64,000 nt of DNA from positions 1 to 64,000 of the forward strand of contig NZ_JAAKZG010000019.1 of the NCBI RefSeq assembly GCF_011045115.1. The letters are read 5' to 3'. The position numbers and the translations under genes are program-made. Shown here one piece after another: positions 51,744 to 60,691 of this stretch (its first letter is position 1; the number at the start of each line of letters is the position of its first letter). The stretch comes from Mesorhizobium zhangyense. Lineage in GTDB: Bacteria > Pseudomonadota > Alphaproteobacteria > Rhizobiales > Rhizobiaceae. A model generated the notes under the pieces. It did not search any database, was not told the origin of the DNA, and saw only the letters and a list, made by a program, of their open reading frames with translations.

Positions 51744-52729
51744 TGTCCACGCACCGCGTTCTGGTGACCGGCGGCGCCGGTTACATCGGCAGTCATACGT
51801 CCAAATTACTCAGCGCGAAGGGCCTGGAGCCTGTCGTCTACGACAATCTGGTGACCGGGAACCGCTCGTCGGTGCGCTGGGGACCGTTCGTTCACGGCGA
51901 CATTCTTGACACAACGCATCTGGCCCAGACGCTGATGCAGTACCAGCCGCAGGCGGTCATCCATTTCGCCGCCTCGGCCTATGTCGGAGAGTCCGTCGAA
52001 GATCCTTCGAAATACTATCGGAACAATGTGGCCGGGACGCAGTCGCTCCTGAACGCCTGCCGTCTGGCGAAGGTCGACAAGATCATCTTTTCCTCGAGCT
52101 GCGCCACTTATGGCGTGCCGGCGACACTTCCGATCAAGGAGACGACGCCGCAGGCTCCGATTAATCCCTATGGCAGGACCAAGCTGATCGCCGAGCACAT
52201 GCTGCAGGATTATGCGGCCGCCTACGGCCAGCGTTATGTCGCCCTGCGTTATTTCAACGCCTGCGGTGCCGATCCCGATGGCGAACTCGGTGAATGGCAT
52301 GATCCCGAAACGCATCTCATCCCGCGCGCGCTGCTTGCGGCGGGCGGCAGAATTCCGCACCTGACTGTCTTCGGCCACGACTACGAGACCGCCGACGGCA
52401 CCTGCATTCGTGACTACATCCATGTCAACGACCTGGCGCGCGCCCACCTGCTCGCCTTCGATTATCTGAATGCCGGTGGTGAAAACCTGGCGGTCAATCT
52501 CGGCACCGGCAAAGGATCCTCCATCCGTGAAATCCTGGATGCCGTTGCAAGGACCACCGGACGGGAAGTCCCGATAGAGCTCCATCCGAGACGCGCTGGC
52601 GATCCGCCGGCGCTCTATGCCGACCCAAGCATGGCCGCACAGGCCCTGGGGTTTTCGACCGAGTTCTCCGATCTCGACACGATCGTACGCACCGCTGCTC
52701 CCTTCTTCGGGCTGGAGGCACGGGCATGA
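51740..52729 (+). CDS. UDP-sugar 4-epimerase (UDP-xylose or UDP-glucose)
   Basis: 329 residues. NAD site [42 protein letters not shown], catalytic [14 protein letters not shown], and [20 protein letters not shown], which is GalE-type. Position after uxs matches Uxe of S. meliloti, which makes UDP-arabinose from UDP-xylose, so that is the favoured substrate; plain GalE activity cannot be excluded. Overlaps uxs and the following GT2 gene by four bases each. Confidence 0.88.
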   Translation: MMSTHRVLVTGGAGYIGSHTSKLLSAKGLEPVVYDNLVTGNRSSVRWGPFVHGDILDTTHLAQTLMQYQPQAVIHFAASAYVGESVEDPSKYYRNNVAGTQSLLNACRLAKVDKIIFSSSCATYGVPATLPIKETTPQAPINPYGRTKLIAEHMLQDYAAAYGQRYVALRYFNACGADPDGELGEWHDPETHLIPRALLAAGGRIPHLTVFGHDYETADGTCIRDYIHVNDLARAHLLAFDYLNAGGENLAVNLGTGKGSSIREILDAVARTTGREVPIELHPRRAGDPPALYADPSMAAQALGFSTEFSDLDTIVRTAAPFFGLEARA

Positions 52730-54576
52730 CGACGTCAACACTCAAGCCTGCGACGGATATCGACGGTCGGGCAACCGAACCGCTGCTGGTTCCCCTGCTT
52801 ACCGGCTACGCCCGCGTCGAATTTCTGGCCGGCGCCTGTGTCTGGCTTGCGGCACTCGTTTACTTCTGGACGTGGTGGATCGATCCCGCGCACTATCTTG
52901 GACTTTTCGGGTTTCTCGCGGTTTCGCTGCCGCTTGCCTGGGTCACGTTTTTGCCGGGCTATTTCCTTGCCATCTTCTATCGCGCCCGCAAGCCAGGCGG
53001 CCCGCTTCGTCTGCCGGCCGGCAGTCGCGTCGCGATGGTCGTAACCAAGGCGCCTTCGGAACCGTTTTCGGTGGTGGCTGTGACGCTGAAGGCGATGCTC
53101 GCACAGGATGTGCCCCACCACACCTGGCTTGCCGACGAGGATCCCTCGACTGAGACCCTCAACTGGTGCCGGCAGCATGGCGTCCTCGTTTCGACGCGCA
53201 AGGGCAGGACCGACTATCACCGCGCCACCTGGCCGCGTCGCACCCGCTGCAAGGAAGGCAACCTTGCCTTCTTCTATGATCACTACGGCTATGAACTCTA
53301 CGACTTCTGCGTCCAGCTCGATGCCGATCATGTCCCCGAGCCCGGCTATCTGCGCGAGATGCTGCGCCCGTTTGCCGACCCGGCAGTCGGTTATGTCTCC
53401 GCGCCCAGCATCTGTGACAGCAACGCTGCCGAAAGCTGGTCGGCGCGTGGACGCCTCTATGCCGAGGCCAGCATGCACGGTTCGCTGCAGGCCGGCTACA
53501 ATGGCGGCCTCGCTCCGCTCTGCATCGGATCGCATTATGCCGTCCGCACCGCGGCGCTGAAGGAAATCGGCGGCCTCGGGCCTGAGCTCGCCGAAGATCA
53601 CTCGACCACGCTGATGATGAATGCCCATGGCTGGCACGGCGTTCATGCGCTGGACGCGATCGCCCATGGCGATGGCCCGCGCACTTTTGCCGATCTCGTC
53701 ACCCAGGAGTTCCAGTGGTCGCGCAGCCTGGTCACGCTGCTTCTGCAATATTCTCCGGTCTATGTTCCGCGCCTGCCGCTGCGGCTGAAGCTCCAGTTCG
53801 TGTTTTCACAGTTCTGGTATCCGCTGTTCGCGCTCTTCATGGCGCTGATGTTCGCCTTGCCGATCGTGGCGCTGGTCCGCGGCGAGAATTTCGTCAGCGT
53901 TACCTATCCCGGCTTTCTCGCGCATTTCGCTCCGCTCTCCGCCATCCTGATCCTTCTGGCCTATCGCTGGCGGTCAAGCGGCTCGTTCCGGCCGGTCGAT
54001 GCCAGGATCCTGAGCTGGGAGTTCATGCTCTTCCTCTTCGCGCGCTGGCCCTGGGCATTGGCCGGGACCATCGCTGCCATTCGTGACTGGCTGACAGGCT
54101 CCTTCGTGGATTTTCGCATCACGCCCAAGGGCACCTCGGAAGTCGATCCGTTGCCGCTGCGCGTCCTGGCACCCTACGGCTTTCTCTCGATCGCCTCGGT
54201 CGTGCCGGTGCTGCTGGTGAAGGATGCGAGCGACGCGCGCGGCTTCTACATCTTCGCGATCATCAATGCGGCACTCTACGCAATATTGCTGCTGGTGATC
54301 GTGGTCCAACACTCTCGCGAAAACGTCGTCAGGGTTTCGCATCGTTCTTATCGGCCGGCGATGGCGGCAAGCCTCCTTTCGCTCTTCCTGCTGCCGGGTA
54401 TCGCGACTGCCGAACGCGGTCTGGACGGCCTGGAATCTCTGGCATTCGGTTTCGGCCGCGTCAGCCTGTTTGACGAGAAATATGCCGTCGCCGGCGCTGG
54501 AAATGGCGGCGAAGGTCTTCGCAAGATCACATTCAGACCCCGTTGGCTCAGCGATGAGCCGCGTTTCAACCACTAG
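52726..54576 (+). CDS. Cellulose-synthase-like family 2 glycosyltransferase
   Basis: 616 residues. Two N-terminal and about five to six C-terminal helices flank a GT-2 domain with the processive motifs: first Asp in DEDPS (about 138), QLDADHV (about 199), AEDHSTT (about 290) and QEFQWSRS (about 327). Expected to polymerise sugar at the inner membrane and pass the chain outward. It lacks an obvious PilZ domain, so any c-di-GMP control would be through the regulator. The product is probably the arabinose-type polysaccharide backbone; linkage unknown. Confidence 0.87.
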   Translation: MTTSTLKPATDIDGRATEPLLVPLLTGYARVEFLAGACVWLAALVYFWTWWIDPAHYLGLFGFLAVSLPLAWVTFLPGYFLAIFYRARKPGGPLRLPAGSRVAMVVTKAPSEPFSVVAVTLKAMLAQDVPHHTWLADEDPSTETLNWCRQHGVLVSTRKGRTDYHRATWPRRTRCKEGNLAFFYDHYGYELYDFCVQLDADHVPEPGYLREMLRPFADPAVGYVSAPSICDSNAAESWSARGRLYAEASMHGSLQAGYNGGLAPLCIGSHYAVRTAALKEIGGLGPELAEDHSTTLMMNAHGWHGVHALDAIAHGDGPRTFADLVTQEFQWSRSLVTLLLQYSPVYVPRLPLRLKLQFVFSQFWYPLFALFMALMFALPIVALVRGENFVSVTYPGFLAHFAPLSAILILLAYRWRSSGSFRPVDARILSWEFMLFLFARWPWALAGTIAAIRDWLTGSFVDFRITPKGTSEVDPLPLRVLAPYGFLSIASVVPVLLVKDASDARGFYIFAIINAALYAILLLVIVVQHSRENVVRVSHRSYRPAMAASLLSLFLLPGIATAERGLDGLESLAFGFGRVSLFDEKYAVAGAGNGGEGLRKITFRPRWLSDEPRFNH

Positions 54577-54607
54577 ACCAGAAGTGCGCCAGGGAGCGCT
54601 GAAGATC

Positions 54608-56011
54608 ATGAAAATTGCAGTCATCGGAACCGGATATGTCGGTCTTGTCAGCGGAACCTGCTTTGCCGAATGGGGCAATACGGTCGTCTGCGTCGACAAG
54701 AATGCGGAAAAGATCGCACAGCTCAAGCAAGGCAAGCTGCCGATCTACGAGCCCGGCCTGGAAAAGCTCGTGCTTCGCAACCATGCGACCGGCCGCCTGG
54801 TCTTCACGACCAGCATCACCGAGGCGATGGCTGGCGCCGACGTCGTTTTCATCGCGGTCGGCACGCCGCCGCGGCCCGGCCATGGCGATGCCGATCTCTC
54901 CTTTGTCTACGGCGCGGCCAAGGAAATTGCGCAGGCAATGGAGAACCACGCGGTCGTCGTGGTCAAGTCGACCGTTCCGGTCGGCACAGGCGATGCGGTC
55001 GAAAAGATCATCGCAACCATTCGTCCCAAGGGCAGCTTCTCCGTCGCCTCGAACCCTGAATTCTTGCGCGAAGGATCAGCAATCGACGATTTCCTGTTCC
55101 CGGACCGTGTCGTCATCGGCATCGAGGACGACGTGGCGCGGGAAAAGATGGCCGTGCTCTACGGCCCGCTGGCGGATGCAAAAACGCCCATCGTCATCAC
55201 CCAGCGTCGCGCCGCCGAGCTGATCAAATATGCATCGAACGCGTTCCTGGCGACAAAGATTACCTTCATCAATGAACTTGCCGATCTTTGCGAGCAGGTC
55301 GGCACCGATGTCGGCGAATTGGCTCTCGGCATCGGGCTCGACCATCGCATCGGCAGGGCCTTCCTGAAAGCCGGGCCAGGTTATGGCGGCTCATGCTTCC
55401 CCAAGGACACGCTGGCGCTTCTGCGTACGGCCCAGGATTACGGCGTTGCTCTGCGCGTCGTCGAAGAAACCGTCGCCGCCAACGAGGCGCGCAAGCGCAG
55501 GATGGCGCTCAAGGTTCTCGATGCGGTTGGGGGCGATGTCGACGGCCTGACCATTGCGGTTCTCGGCCTGACCTTCAAGCCGGACACCGATGACATGCGC
55601 GAGGCGCCATCCCTGGCGCTGATCGAGACCTTGCAGCGCTTTGGCGCCAACATCCAGGCGCATGATCCGGTCGGGATGGAGAACGCGGCGCGCATCCTCG
55701 AGAACGTCGCGATGTTCGACGACCCCTACGAATGTGTCCGCAACGCGGACGCCGTCGTTGTCGTCACGGAATGGGAGAGCATCCGCCAGCTCGATCTCTA
55801 TCGCCTCAAACAAGCGATGCGGTCTGCGATCATGATCGATCTTCGCAATGCGTTTGGGCGGGGCGCGGCACAGGCAGCCGGTTTTCATGTAACGAGTATC
55901 GGCCAGCCTGTGCCGCAGCTATCCGGCATCATCTCGGGCGATGTCCATGCGGCCTCCGATCATAGGCCGGTCTCGCATGCCGTATTGACCGGTACGGCGC
56001 GGGAGGGCTGA
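54608..56011 (+). CDS. ugd: UDP-glucose 6-dehydrogenase
   Basis: 467 residues from ATG 54608. NAD site KIAVIGTGYVGLVSGTCFAE, VPVGTGDA, SNPEFLREGSAIDDFLFPDR, the hinge KYASNAFLATKITFINE, and catalytic Cys in GYGGSCFPKDTLAL. It makes UDP-glucuronate, feeding uxs upstream. The frame is open back to 54470 inside the GT2 gene, but that part is not homologous. Thirty bases separate it from the GT2 stop. Confidence 0.93.
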   Translation: MKIAVIGTGYVGLVSGTCFAEWGNTVVCVDKNAEKIAQLKQGKLPIYEPGLEKLVLRNHATGRLVFTTSITEAMAGADVVFIAVGTPPRPGHGDADLSFVYGAAKEIAQAMENHAVVVVKSTVPVGTGDAVEKIIATIRPKGSFSVASNPEFLREGSAIDDFLFPDRVVIGIEDDVAREKMAVLYGPLADAKTPIVITQRRAAELIKYASNAFLATKITFINELADLCEQVGTDVGELALGIGLDHRIGRAFLKAGPGYGGSCFPKDTLALLRTAQDYGVALRVVEETVAANEARKRRMALKVLDAVGGDVDGLTIAVLGLTFKPDTDDMREAPSLALIETLQRFGANIQAHDPVGMENAARILENVAMFDDPYECVRNADAVVVVTEWESIRQLDLYRLKQAMRSAIMIDLRNAFGRGAAQAAGFHVTSIGQPVPQLSGIISGDVHAASDHRPVSHAVLTGTAREG

Positions 56012-56015
56012 CGCC

Positions 56016-56609
56016 ATGGCAACGTTCTTTCATTCAAACAGCAAAATGAAGGACCCCCGCCCACGCCGGCGTCTTGTCATCGGATCGGCGATGGTTTCGA
56101 TCCTTGCTTTCGCCGGTGCGGCGCAGGCCGCCGGCAGCGAAGCCTCGGTCCCGCCGCATGATGCGCAGGTCATGACCAGCGCGGAGCTTTACATGCTCTA
56201 CCGCAACAAGTCGTGGCAGTGGAGCGACGGCGCGGGGCGGATGCAGTCCGATGGGCGCCGCTTCACCGCATGGGCAGGATCGGGCGACAAGGCCACTTGG
56301 GCGGAAGGACGCTGGACGCTCTCGGACAACGGCCAGCTCTGTTTCAAGGCGCAATGGCATTCCTTGTCCGGCGCAAGTCCGGCCACGACCTGTTTCAGCC
56401 ATAAACGGGTCGGCGGCACGATCTATCAGAGGAGAGAGCCTGGGCAGGCCTGGTACGTCTTCAAGCATTCCACGCCCGCACAGGACGACGAATTCAACAA
56501 ACTTGTGAGAGGCGATCTGGTCTCCTCGAAACTGCAGAAGATCAGACCCGCGATCAAGCCCGAAAAACCTCGTTTAGAGGCCAACATCAACTGGAGTATT
56601 CAGCCATGA
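56016..56609 (+). CDS. Secreted DUF995 protein 1
   Basis: 197 residues. Signal region RRLVIGSAMVSILAFAGAAQ, mature part with DUF995 pattern: SAELYMLYRNKSWQWSDGAG, WAEGRWTLSDNGQLCFKAQW, TTCFSHKRVGGTIYQRREPG, WYVFKHSTP with paired Cys. DUF995 proteins often sit in exopolysaccharide clusters with unknown role. ATG 56016 lies four bases after ugd; ATG 56046 is also possible. Stop overlaps the GH26 start (ATGA). Paralogue at 57606. Confidence 0.8.
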   Translation: MATFFHSNSKMKDPRPRRRLVIGSAMVSILAFAGAAQAAGSEASVPPHDAQVMTSAELYMLYRNKSWQWSDGAGRMQSDGRRFTAWAGSGDKATWAEGRWTLSDNGQLCFKAQWHSLSGASPATTCFSHKRVGGTIYQRREPGQAWYVFKHSTPAQDDEFNKLVRGDLVSSKLQKIRPAIKPEKPRLEANINWSIQP

Positions 56610-57571
56610 GTAAGAGCAGAAAAAGCGCTTCACTGGTGATTGCGCTCTCATTCGCCTCGCTGGCCTTGTCAGGGGCAGTGCTGGCCGCGAGCAAGCCTCG
56701 CGGGCTTCCCGGCAGTGCCCCGCAGACAACAGGGCAGGCCACGGACAAGCGCCCGGTCATCACAAACACCTCAATCGTCTTCGGTGCCTATGATCCGCAT
56801 GGCGATTTCGGTGACGATCCGAATTCGAAGATCGAACATCTTTTCCTGCCGTGGGAGGACGTCGACCTCTCCACGCTGGCCCTCGCAGACGAGTATGCCC
56901 TGCAGCGTGGTCGGTCACTCCTGATAACGGTCGAGCCATGGTCGTGGTCGGTCGACTGGCGCGTAACATCGGACGAGCTTCTGAGGGGGATACTGGCTGG
57001 TCGCTACGACAGTTACATGGCGTCGGTCTGTTCGACGGCTGCCGATCTCAAGAGCCCGGTCACCATTCGCTGGGCCCAGGAAATGGACGAAACAAACAAC
57101 CAGTTCACCTGGTCGCACTGGGAGCCGAAGAGTTATGTCGCGGCCTACCAGCGAATGATCACGGTATGCCGCAGCCATAACAAGACGGCGAAATACATGT
57201 GGTCACCCCTGGGGAACCCCGACATGGGTGATTTCTATCCCGGCGCCGACTATGTCGATGTCGTGGGCCTGACTGTCTTTGGCCTGCAGCAGTTCGACAA
57301 GGATCATTTCGGCAAGGACCGGACCTTCGCGGAGGCACTCGAACCCGGCTATCGCCTGGCCGAGGGCTACGGCAAGCCGATCGTGGTGGCCGAACTCGGT
57401 TACGAGGGCGACCAGGGCTATGTCCGCAACTGGGCCGAAAACGTCGCCAAGCCAAATGCCGACTTCCCGAAGCTTACGAGCGTTGTCTATTTCAACGATC
57501 GCGAGGTCTATCCGTGGCCGGGCAACTATGGCCGCCCGAACTGGCGGGTCGGCGGGCCGGCTGTGAATTAG
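56606..57571 (+). CDS. Secreted GH26-like beta-glycosidase
   Basis: 321 residues, signal peptide ending AVLAAS. TIM-barrel with likely acid/base Glu in IRWAQEMDETNNQFTW (near 158) and nucleophile Glu in IVVAELGYEGDQGY (near 262), spacing as in GH26/clan A. Within an export operon it probably trims or releases the polysaccharide in the periplasm or outside the cell. Substrate linkage is unknown. Bracketed by two DUF995 genes. Confidence 0.8.
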   Translation: MSKSRKSASLVIALSFASLALSGAVLAASKPRGLPGSAPQTTGQATDKRPVITNTSIVFGAYDPHGDFGDDPNSKIEHLFLPWEDVDLSTLALADEYALQRGRSLLITVEPWSWSVDWRVTSDELLRGILAGRYDSYMASVCSTAADLKSPVTIRWAQEMDETNNQFTWSHWEPKSYVAAYQRMITVCRSHNKTAKYMWSPLGNPDMGDFYPGADYVDVVGLTVFGLQQFDKDHFGKDRTFAEALEPGYRLAEGYGKPIVVAELGYEGDQGYVRNWAENVAKPNADFPKLTSVVYFNDREVYPWPGNYGRPNWRVGGPAVN

Positions 57572-57605
57572 AGCGTCTCAATCAACTCAGGCAACGAGAA
57601 CGATC

Positions 57606-58118
57606 ATGAAAAAGCTTTCAACAGTCATGGCGCTGGTGGCCATGGGCATGGGTTTTGCCATGCAGGGCGCAGCAGCGGTTCCAGGCAAGGACAGCGTGGC
57701 GGCTCAATCCGCCGCACCTCTTTCGACGCAAGAGGTTTATCGCCTCTACGCCAATAGGTCGTGGATTTGGAAGGACGGCTCCGGCTATTTCCCGGCAAAG
57801 GAACGCCGTTTTGTCGCCTCGACCGGCGCAGGCAGCAAAGGTTCTTATGCAGTCGGGCGCTGGTTCATCATCGATCCGGGTAAACTCTGCTTCGACGCCA
57901 AATGGTACGCCAAGGGCGGCGCTTCCTCGGCTTTGACCTGCTTCAGTCATCGCGAGAAGGACGGGGTTGTTTTCCAGAAGCGGGAGCCGGACGGCGACTG
58001 GTACGTCTTCAAGCATGCACGAGCGAAGGCAGGCGACGAGTACCGCAAGCTGCGTCCGGGCAACTATGTCGAGGCTCATTTCAAGCGGATCGAGGCGCGG
58101 CTGTCGGGCAGCAAATAG
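57606..58118 (+). CDS. Secreted DUF995 protein 2
   Basis: 170 residues. Signal peptide MKKLSTVMALVAMGMGFAMQ-GAAAVPG, then EVYRLYANRSWIWKDGSGYF, YAVGRWFIIDPGKLCFDAKW, SALTCFSHREKDGVVFQKRE and WYVFKHARA, clearly paralogous to the 56016 product with the same Cys and Trp pattern. Last gene of the polysaccharide operon, 34 bases after GH26. The duplication either side of the glycosidase suggests the two proteins form a complex with it or with the polymer. Confidence 0.82.
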   Translation: MKKLSTVMALVAMGMGFAMQGAAAVPGKDSVAAQSAAPLSTQEVYRLYANRSWIWKDGSGYFPAKERRFVASTGAGSKGSYAVGRWFIIDPGKLCFDAKWYAKGGASSALTCFSHREKDGVVFQKREPDGDWYVFKHARAKAGDEYRKLRPGNYVEAHFKRIEARLSGSK

Positions 58119-58232
58119 GCCTTCGACAGAAATACTACTCTCCTGCCGTGCCGTATGACGGGATGTGCAGGAGAGCGTTGGGCTACTTGGATTTCGAGTG
58201 TTTGGAGTGACGGGGCAATGGGGGTGGTTTGG

Positions 58233-58421
58233 ATGGAAAGAGACCGGTCGAAAGGTCGCTGGACGCGTGAAGAACTGAAGCAACTGAAGCAATTGGCTTC
58301 GAAGCGCGTCGATTTGAACGCGATAGCAAAGGAACTGGGAAGAACGCCCAGTGCTATCCGTACCAAGGCGACGCAGCGGGCTATTCCGCTCAAGGGCACA
58401 AAAAAGATCCGGCTCGTTTGA
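58233..58421 (+). CDS. Small SANT/Myb-like DNA-binding protein
   Basis: 62 residues from ATG 58233 (58218 also possible): RSKGRWTREELKQLKQLASK, RVDLNAIAKELGRTPSAIRT, KATQRAIPLKG. The W...E...L....A...G....AI..KA pattern is the SANT/Myb-like helix-turn-helix of small bacterial regulators. It may be unrelated to the operon 115 bases upstream. Target unknown. Confidence 0.65.
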   Translation: MERDRSKGRWTREELKQLKQLASKRVDLNAIAKELGRTPSAIRTKATQRAIPLKGTKKIRLV

Positions 58422-58523
58422 GCAGCATCTCTATGCCGCTCGCATGACGACAAGACCTGTTTCCTGATCGATCAATATTCCGGGACCGCGACGGCCCAGC
58501 GCCGTCCGCAGTTCCAGTCCGGG

Positions 58524-58823
58524 CTATGATGCAGAGCCGCGGAGAAAACAGCTCGATGTCCGGCCAAATCCGCTTGGCGTGCAGATATAAGGTGCTCGGC
58601 CGGCATAGACGTCTCTGGACAGCTTGACGGGCAACACTCGCTTGCTCGCCTGCTCCTGAACTGCCGGCCTCTTCTCGATCAGAAGTTCAGGATAGCCGGA
58701 AGCATTGGATACCGATGATGTCGTGGCAGTCATGTCCGGCGATGATGTGCACCCAGCTGCCACTGCTGCAATAGCAGAGCAGAAAAATGCCATCCTCATC
58801 GAGCGGCGATTACGAGTTGCCAT
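58524..58823 (-). CDS. Small lipoprotein
   Basis: 99 residues from ATG 58823: signal FFCSAIAAVAAGC lipobox, then TSSPDMTATTSSVSNASGY and a basic C-terminal half (RVLPVKLSRDVYAGRAPYIC) with two Cys (YICTPSGFGRTSSCFLRG). The Ser/Thr linker and Cys pair are characteristic of an outer-membrane lipoprotein fragment. The RBS is weak. Family not known to me. Confidence 0.55.
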   Translation of the reverse strand: MATRNRRSMRMAFFCSAIAAVAAGCTSSPDMTATTSSVSNASGYPELLIEKRPAVQEQASKRVLPVKLSRDVYAGRAPYICTPSGFGRTSSCFLRGSAS

Positions 58824-59063
58824 AAAATGTTCTTTGAAGTTGAACCAGGAATACTTGGATGCGTATGACAGAGACATGATTATCTAATTCCCCCATAATT
58901 CTCACGATTATTCATACGCGAAACAAATTTCGGGGCATTTAAAGTGATGCGGAGAATACAAGGATTATTGGTAACGGGAAGGTAGGGTTTGTAGAAAAGT
59001 CAGGTCGTGAACACCTTTCGATCAATCAAACCTGAAGTGCGGTGCCATTCGCTTGCAGAATAC

Positions 59064-59094
59064 AAAAACGGCCCGTCATGGACGGGCCGTTTTT
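59064..59094 (-). terminator. Rho-independent terminator after dctA
   Basis: Stem AAAAACGGCCCGTC / GACGGGCCGTTTTT with loop ATG, 14 bp, with a T-tract on either strand. It is 19 bases past the dctA stop; symmetrical, so it could also stop plus-strand transcription. Confidence 0.85.
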
Positions 59095-59112
59095 CATTGG
59101 TTATGAACCGGT

Positions 59113-60447
59113 TTACTCGGCAGGCATCAATGCAGGTTCGGCAGATCGGCCGCCCTTGGTTGTGCCCAAGGCGATGGCGAGCTTTTCGGTATCCAGCTCG
59201 TTTTCCCAGCGGGCGACGACGATGGTTGCCACCGCGTTGCCGACGAGATTGGTGAGCGCCCGGCATTCCGACATGAAGCGGTCGATGCCGAGGATCAGCG
59301 CCATGCCGGCCACCGGCACGGATGGCACCACCGAGAGCGTTGCGGCGAGCGTGATGAAGCCGGCGCCGGTGATGCCGGCGGCACCCTTCGAGCTCAGCAT
59401 CGCCACCAGCAGCAGCAGGATCTGGTCGGTCCAGGAAAGCGGGATATCCAGTGCCTGGGCGATGAACAGGGCTGCCATGGTCATGTAGATGTTGGTGCCG
59501 TCGAGATTGAAGGAATAGCCTGTCGGGATGACGAGGCCGACGACCGAGCGCTTGCAGCCGGCCTTTTCCATCTTGTCCATCAAGGCGGGCAGGGCCGCTT
59601 CTGACGATGACGTGCCGAGCACCAGCAGCAGCTCTTCCTTGATGTAGCGGATCAGCGCCAGGATCGAGAAGCCGTTGTAGCGGGCCACTGCACCCAGAAC
59701 CACCAGCACGAAGAGAAGTGCGGTGAGGTAGAAGGTGGCGATCAGCATTGCGAGATTGGCGATCGAACCGATGCCGTATTTGCCGATGGTGAAGGCCATG
59801 GCGCCGAAGGCGCCGATCGGGGCGGCCTTCATCAAGATGGCGACGAGCTTGAACATCGGCGCCATCAGCGCATGCAGGAAGTCCGCGACCGGCTTGCCCT
59901 TGTCGCCGACCATGGCAAGCGCCAGGCCGAACAGAACCGAGAAGAACAGCACCTGAAGGATATCGCCTTCGGCGAATGCACCGACGATGGTGCTCGGAAT
60001 GATGTTGCTCAGGAAGCCGGTGATGGTCTGCTCATGCGCCTTTTCGGCGTATGTCATGACTGCCTTGGGATCGAGCGAGGCGGGATCGATGTGCATGCCG
60101 GCCCCCGGCTGAACCACATTGGCGACGATGATGCCGATGATCAGCGCGAGCGTCGAGAAGGTAAGGAAATAGAGCATCGCCTTGCCGGCGACACGGCCGA
60201 CTTTCTTCAGGTCGGTCATGCCGGCGATGCCGGTCGCGACCGTCAGGAAGATGACCGGCGCGATGATCATCTTGACGAGCTTGATGAAAGCGTCGCCGAG
60301 CGGTTTCAACTGGGTGCCGAGTTCGGGATAGAAATGGCCGAGCAGGATGCCGGCAATGATGGCCGCGATGACCTGCACATAGAGATGCTTGTAGAAAGGC
60401 GTTGCGCCGCGCGGCTCGACAGCCGCGCCCGTTGGGGCTGCAATCAT
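59113..60447 (-). CDS. dctA: C4-dicarboxylate:proton/sodium symporter DctA
   Basis: 444 residues, DAACS/SLC1 family, eight helices plus re-entrant loops. Signature [40 protein letters not shown] and [20 protein letters not shown]. Takes up succinate, malate and fumarate, the carbon supply of root-nodule bacteroids. AGGAGGACATC-type RBS (GGAGG) at the ATG. Promoter and DctD sites lie upstream, with dctB divergent. Ends before a strong terminator. Confidence 0.95.
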   Translation of the reverse strand: MIAAPTGAAVEPRGATPFYKHLYVQVIAAIIAGILLGHFYPELGTQLKPLGDAFIKLVKMIIAPVIFLTVATGIAGMTDLKKVGRVAGKAMLYFLTFSTLALIIGIIVANVVQPGAGMHIDPASLDPKAVMTYAEKAHEQTITGFLSNIIPSTIVGAFAEGDILQVLFFSVLFGLALAMVGDKGKPVADFLHALMAPMFKLVAILMKAAPIGAFGAMAFTIGKYGIGSIANLAMLIATFYLTALLFVLVVLGAVARYNGFSILALIRYIKEELLLVLGTSSSEAALPALMDKMEKAGCKRSVVGLVIPTGYSFNLDGTNIYMTMAALFIAQALDIPLSWTDQILLLLVAMLSSKGAAGITGAGFITLAATLSVVPSVPVAGMALILGIDRFMSECRALTNLVGNAVATIVVARWENELDTEKLAIALGTTKGGRSAEPALMPAE

Positions 60448-60543
60448 GATGTCCTCCGTTTTGGCTCAGCTCCGGATACGTTCCGGCCTCCCGAGCCCTC
60501 TAGCGTCAAGTCCAACGGGTCTGCCGTTGTTGAGGACTGATCA

Positions 60544-60558
60544 GCAAAGCCTGTGCCA
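60544..60558 (-). promoter_or_regulatory. Sigma-54 promoter of dctA
   Basis: TGGCACAGGCTTTGC on the minus strand: TGGCAC-N5-TTGC, a perfect -24/-12 element, ending about 95 bases before the dctA ATG. Confidence 0.88.
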
Positions 60559-60631
60559 GTTTTGGCGCGATTATCTTACTCATTGATATTAAAAGATAAA
60601 ATATTGAGAGGCGATTCTTGGGATGGCCGCC

Positions 60632-60651
60632 TTGTGCGAAGTGTCGCTCAA
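60632..60651. promoter_or_regulatory. DctD upstream activator site 1
   Basis: TTGTGCGAAGTGTCGCTCAA, an imperfect inverted repeat of the DctD half-site TTGTGCG, about 75 bases upstream of the sigma-54 element. One arm is mismatched (CGCTCAA). Confidence 0.75.
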
Positions 60652-60664
60652 TTTCGTTTGAGGT

Positions 60665-60684
60665 TTGTGCGAAATTATGCACAA
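60665..60684. promoter_or_regulatory. DctD upstream activator site 2
   Basis: TTGTGCGAAATTATGCACAA, a closer inverted repeat than site 1, 14 bases further from dctA and ending eight bases before the dctB ATG. Tandem sites agree with known rhizobial dctA control. Confidence 0.78.
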
Positions 60685-60691
60685 TTCTCGG

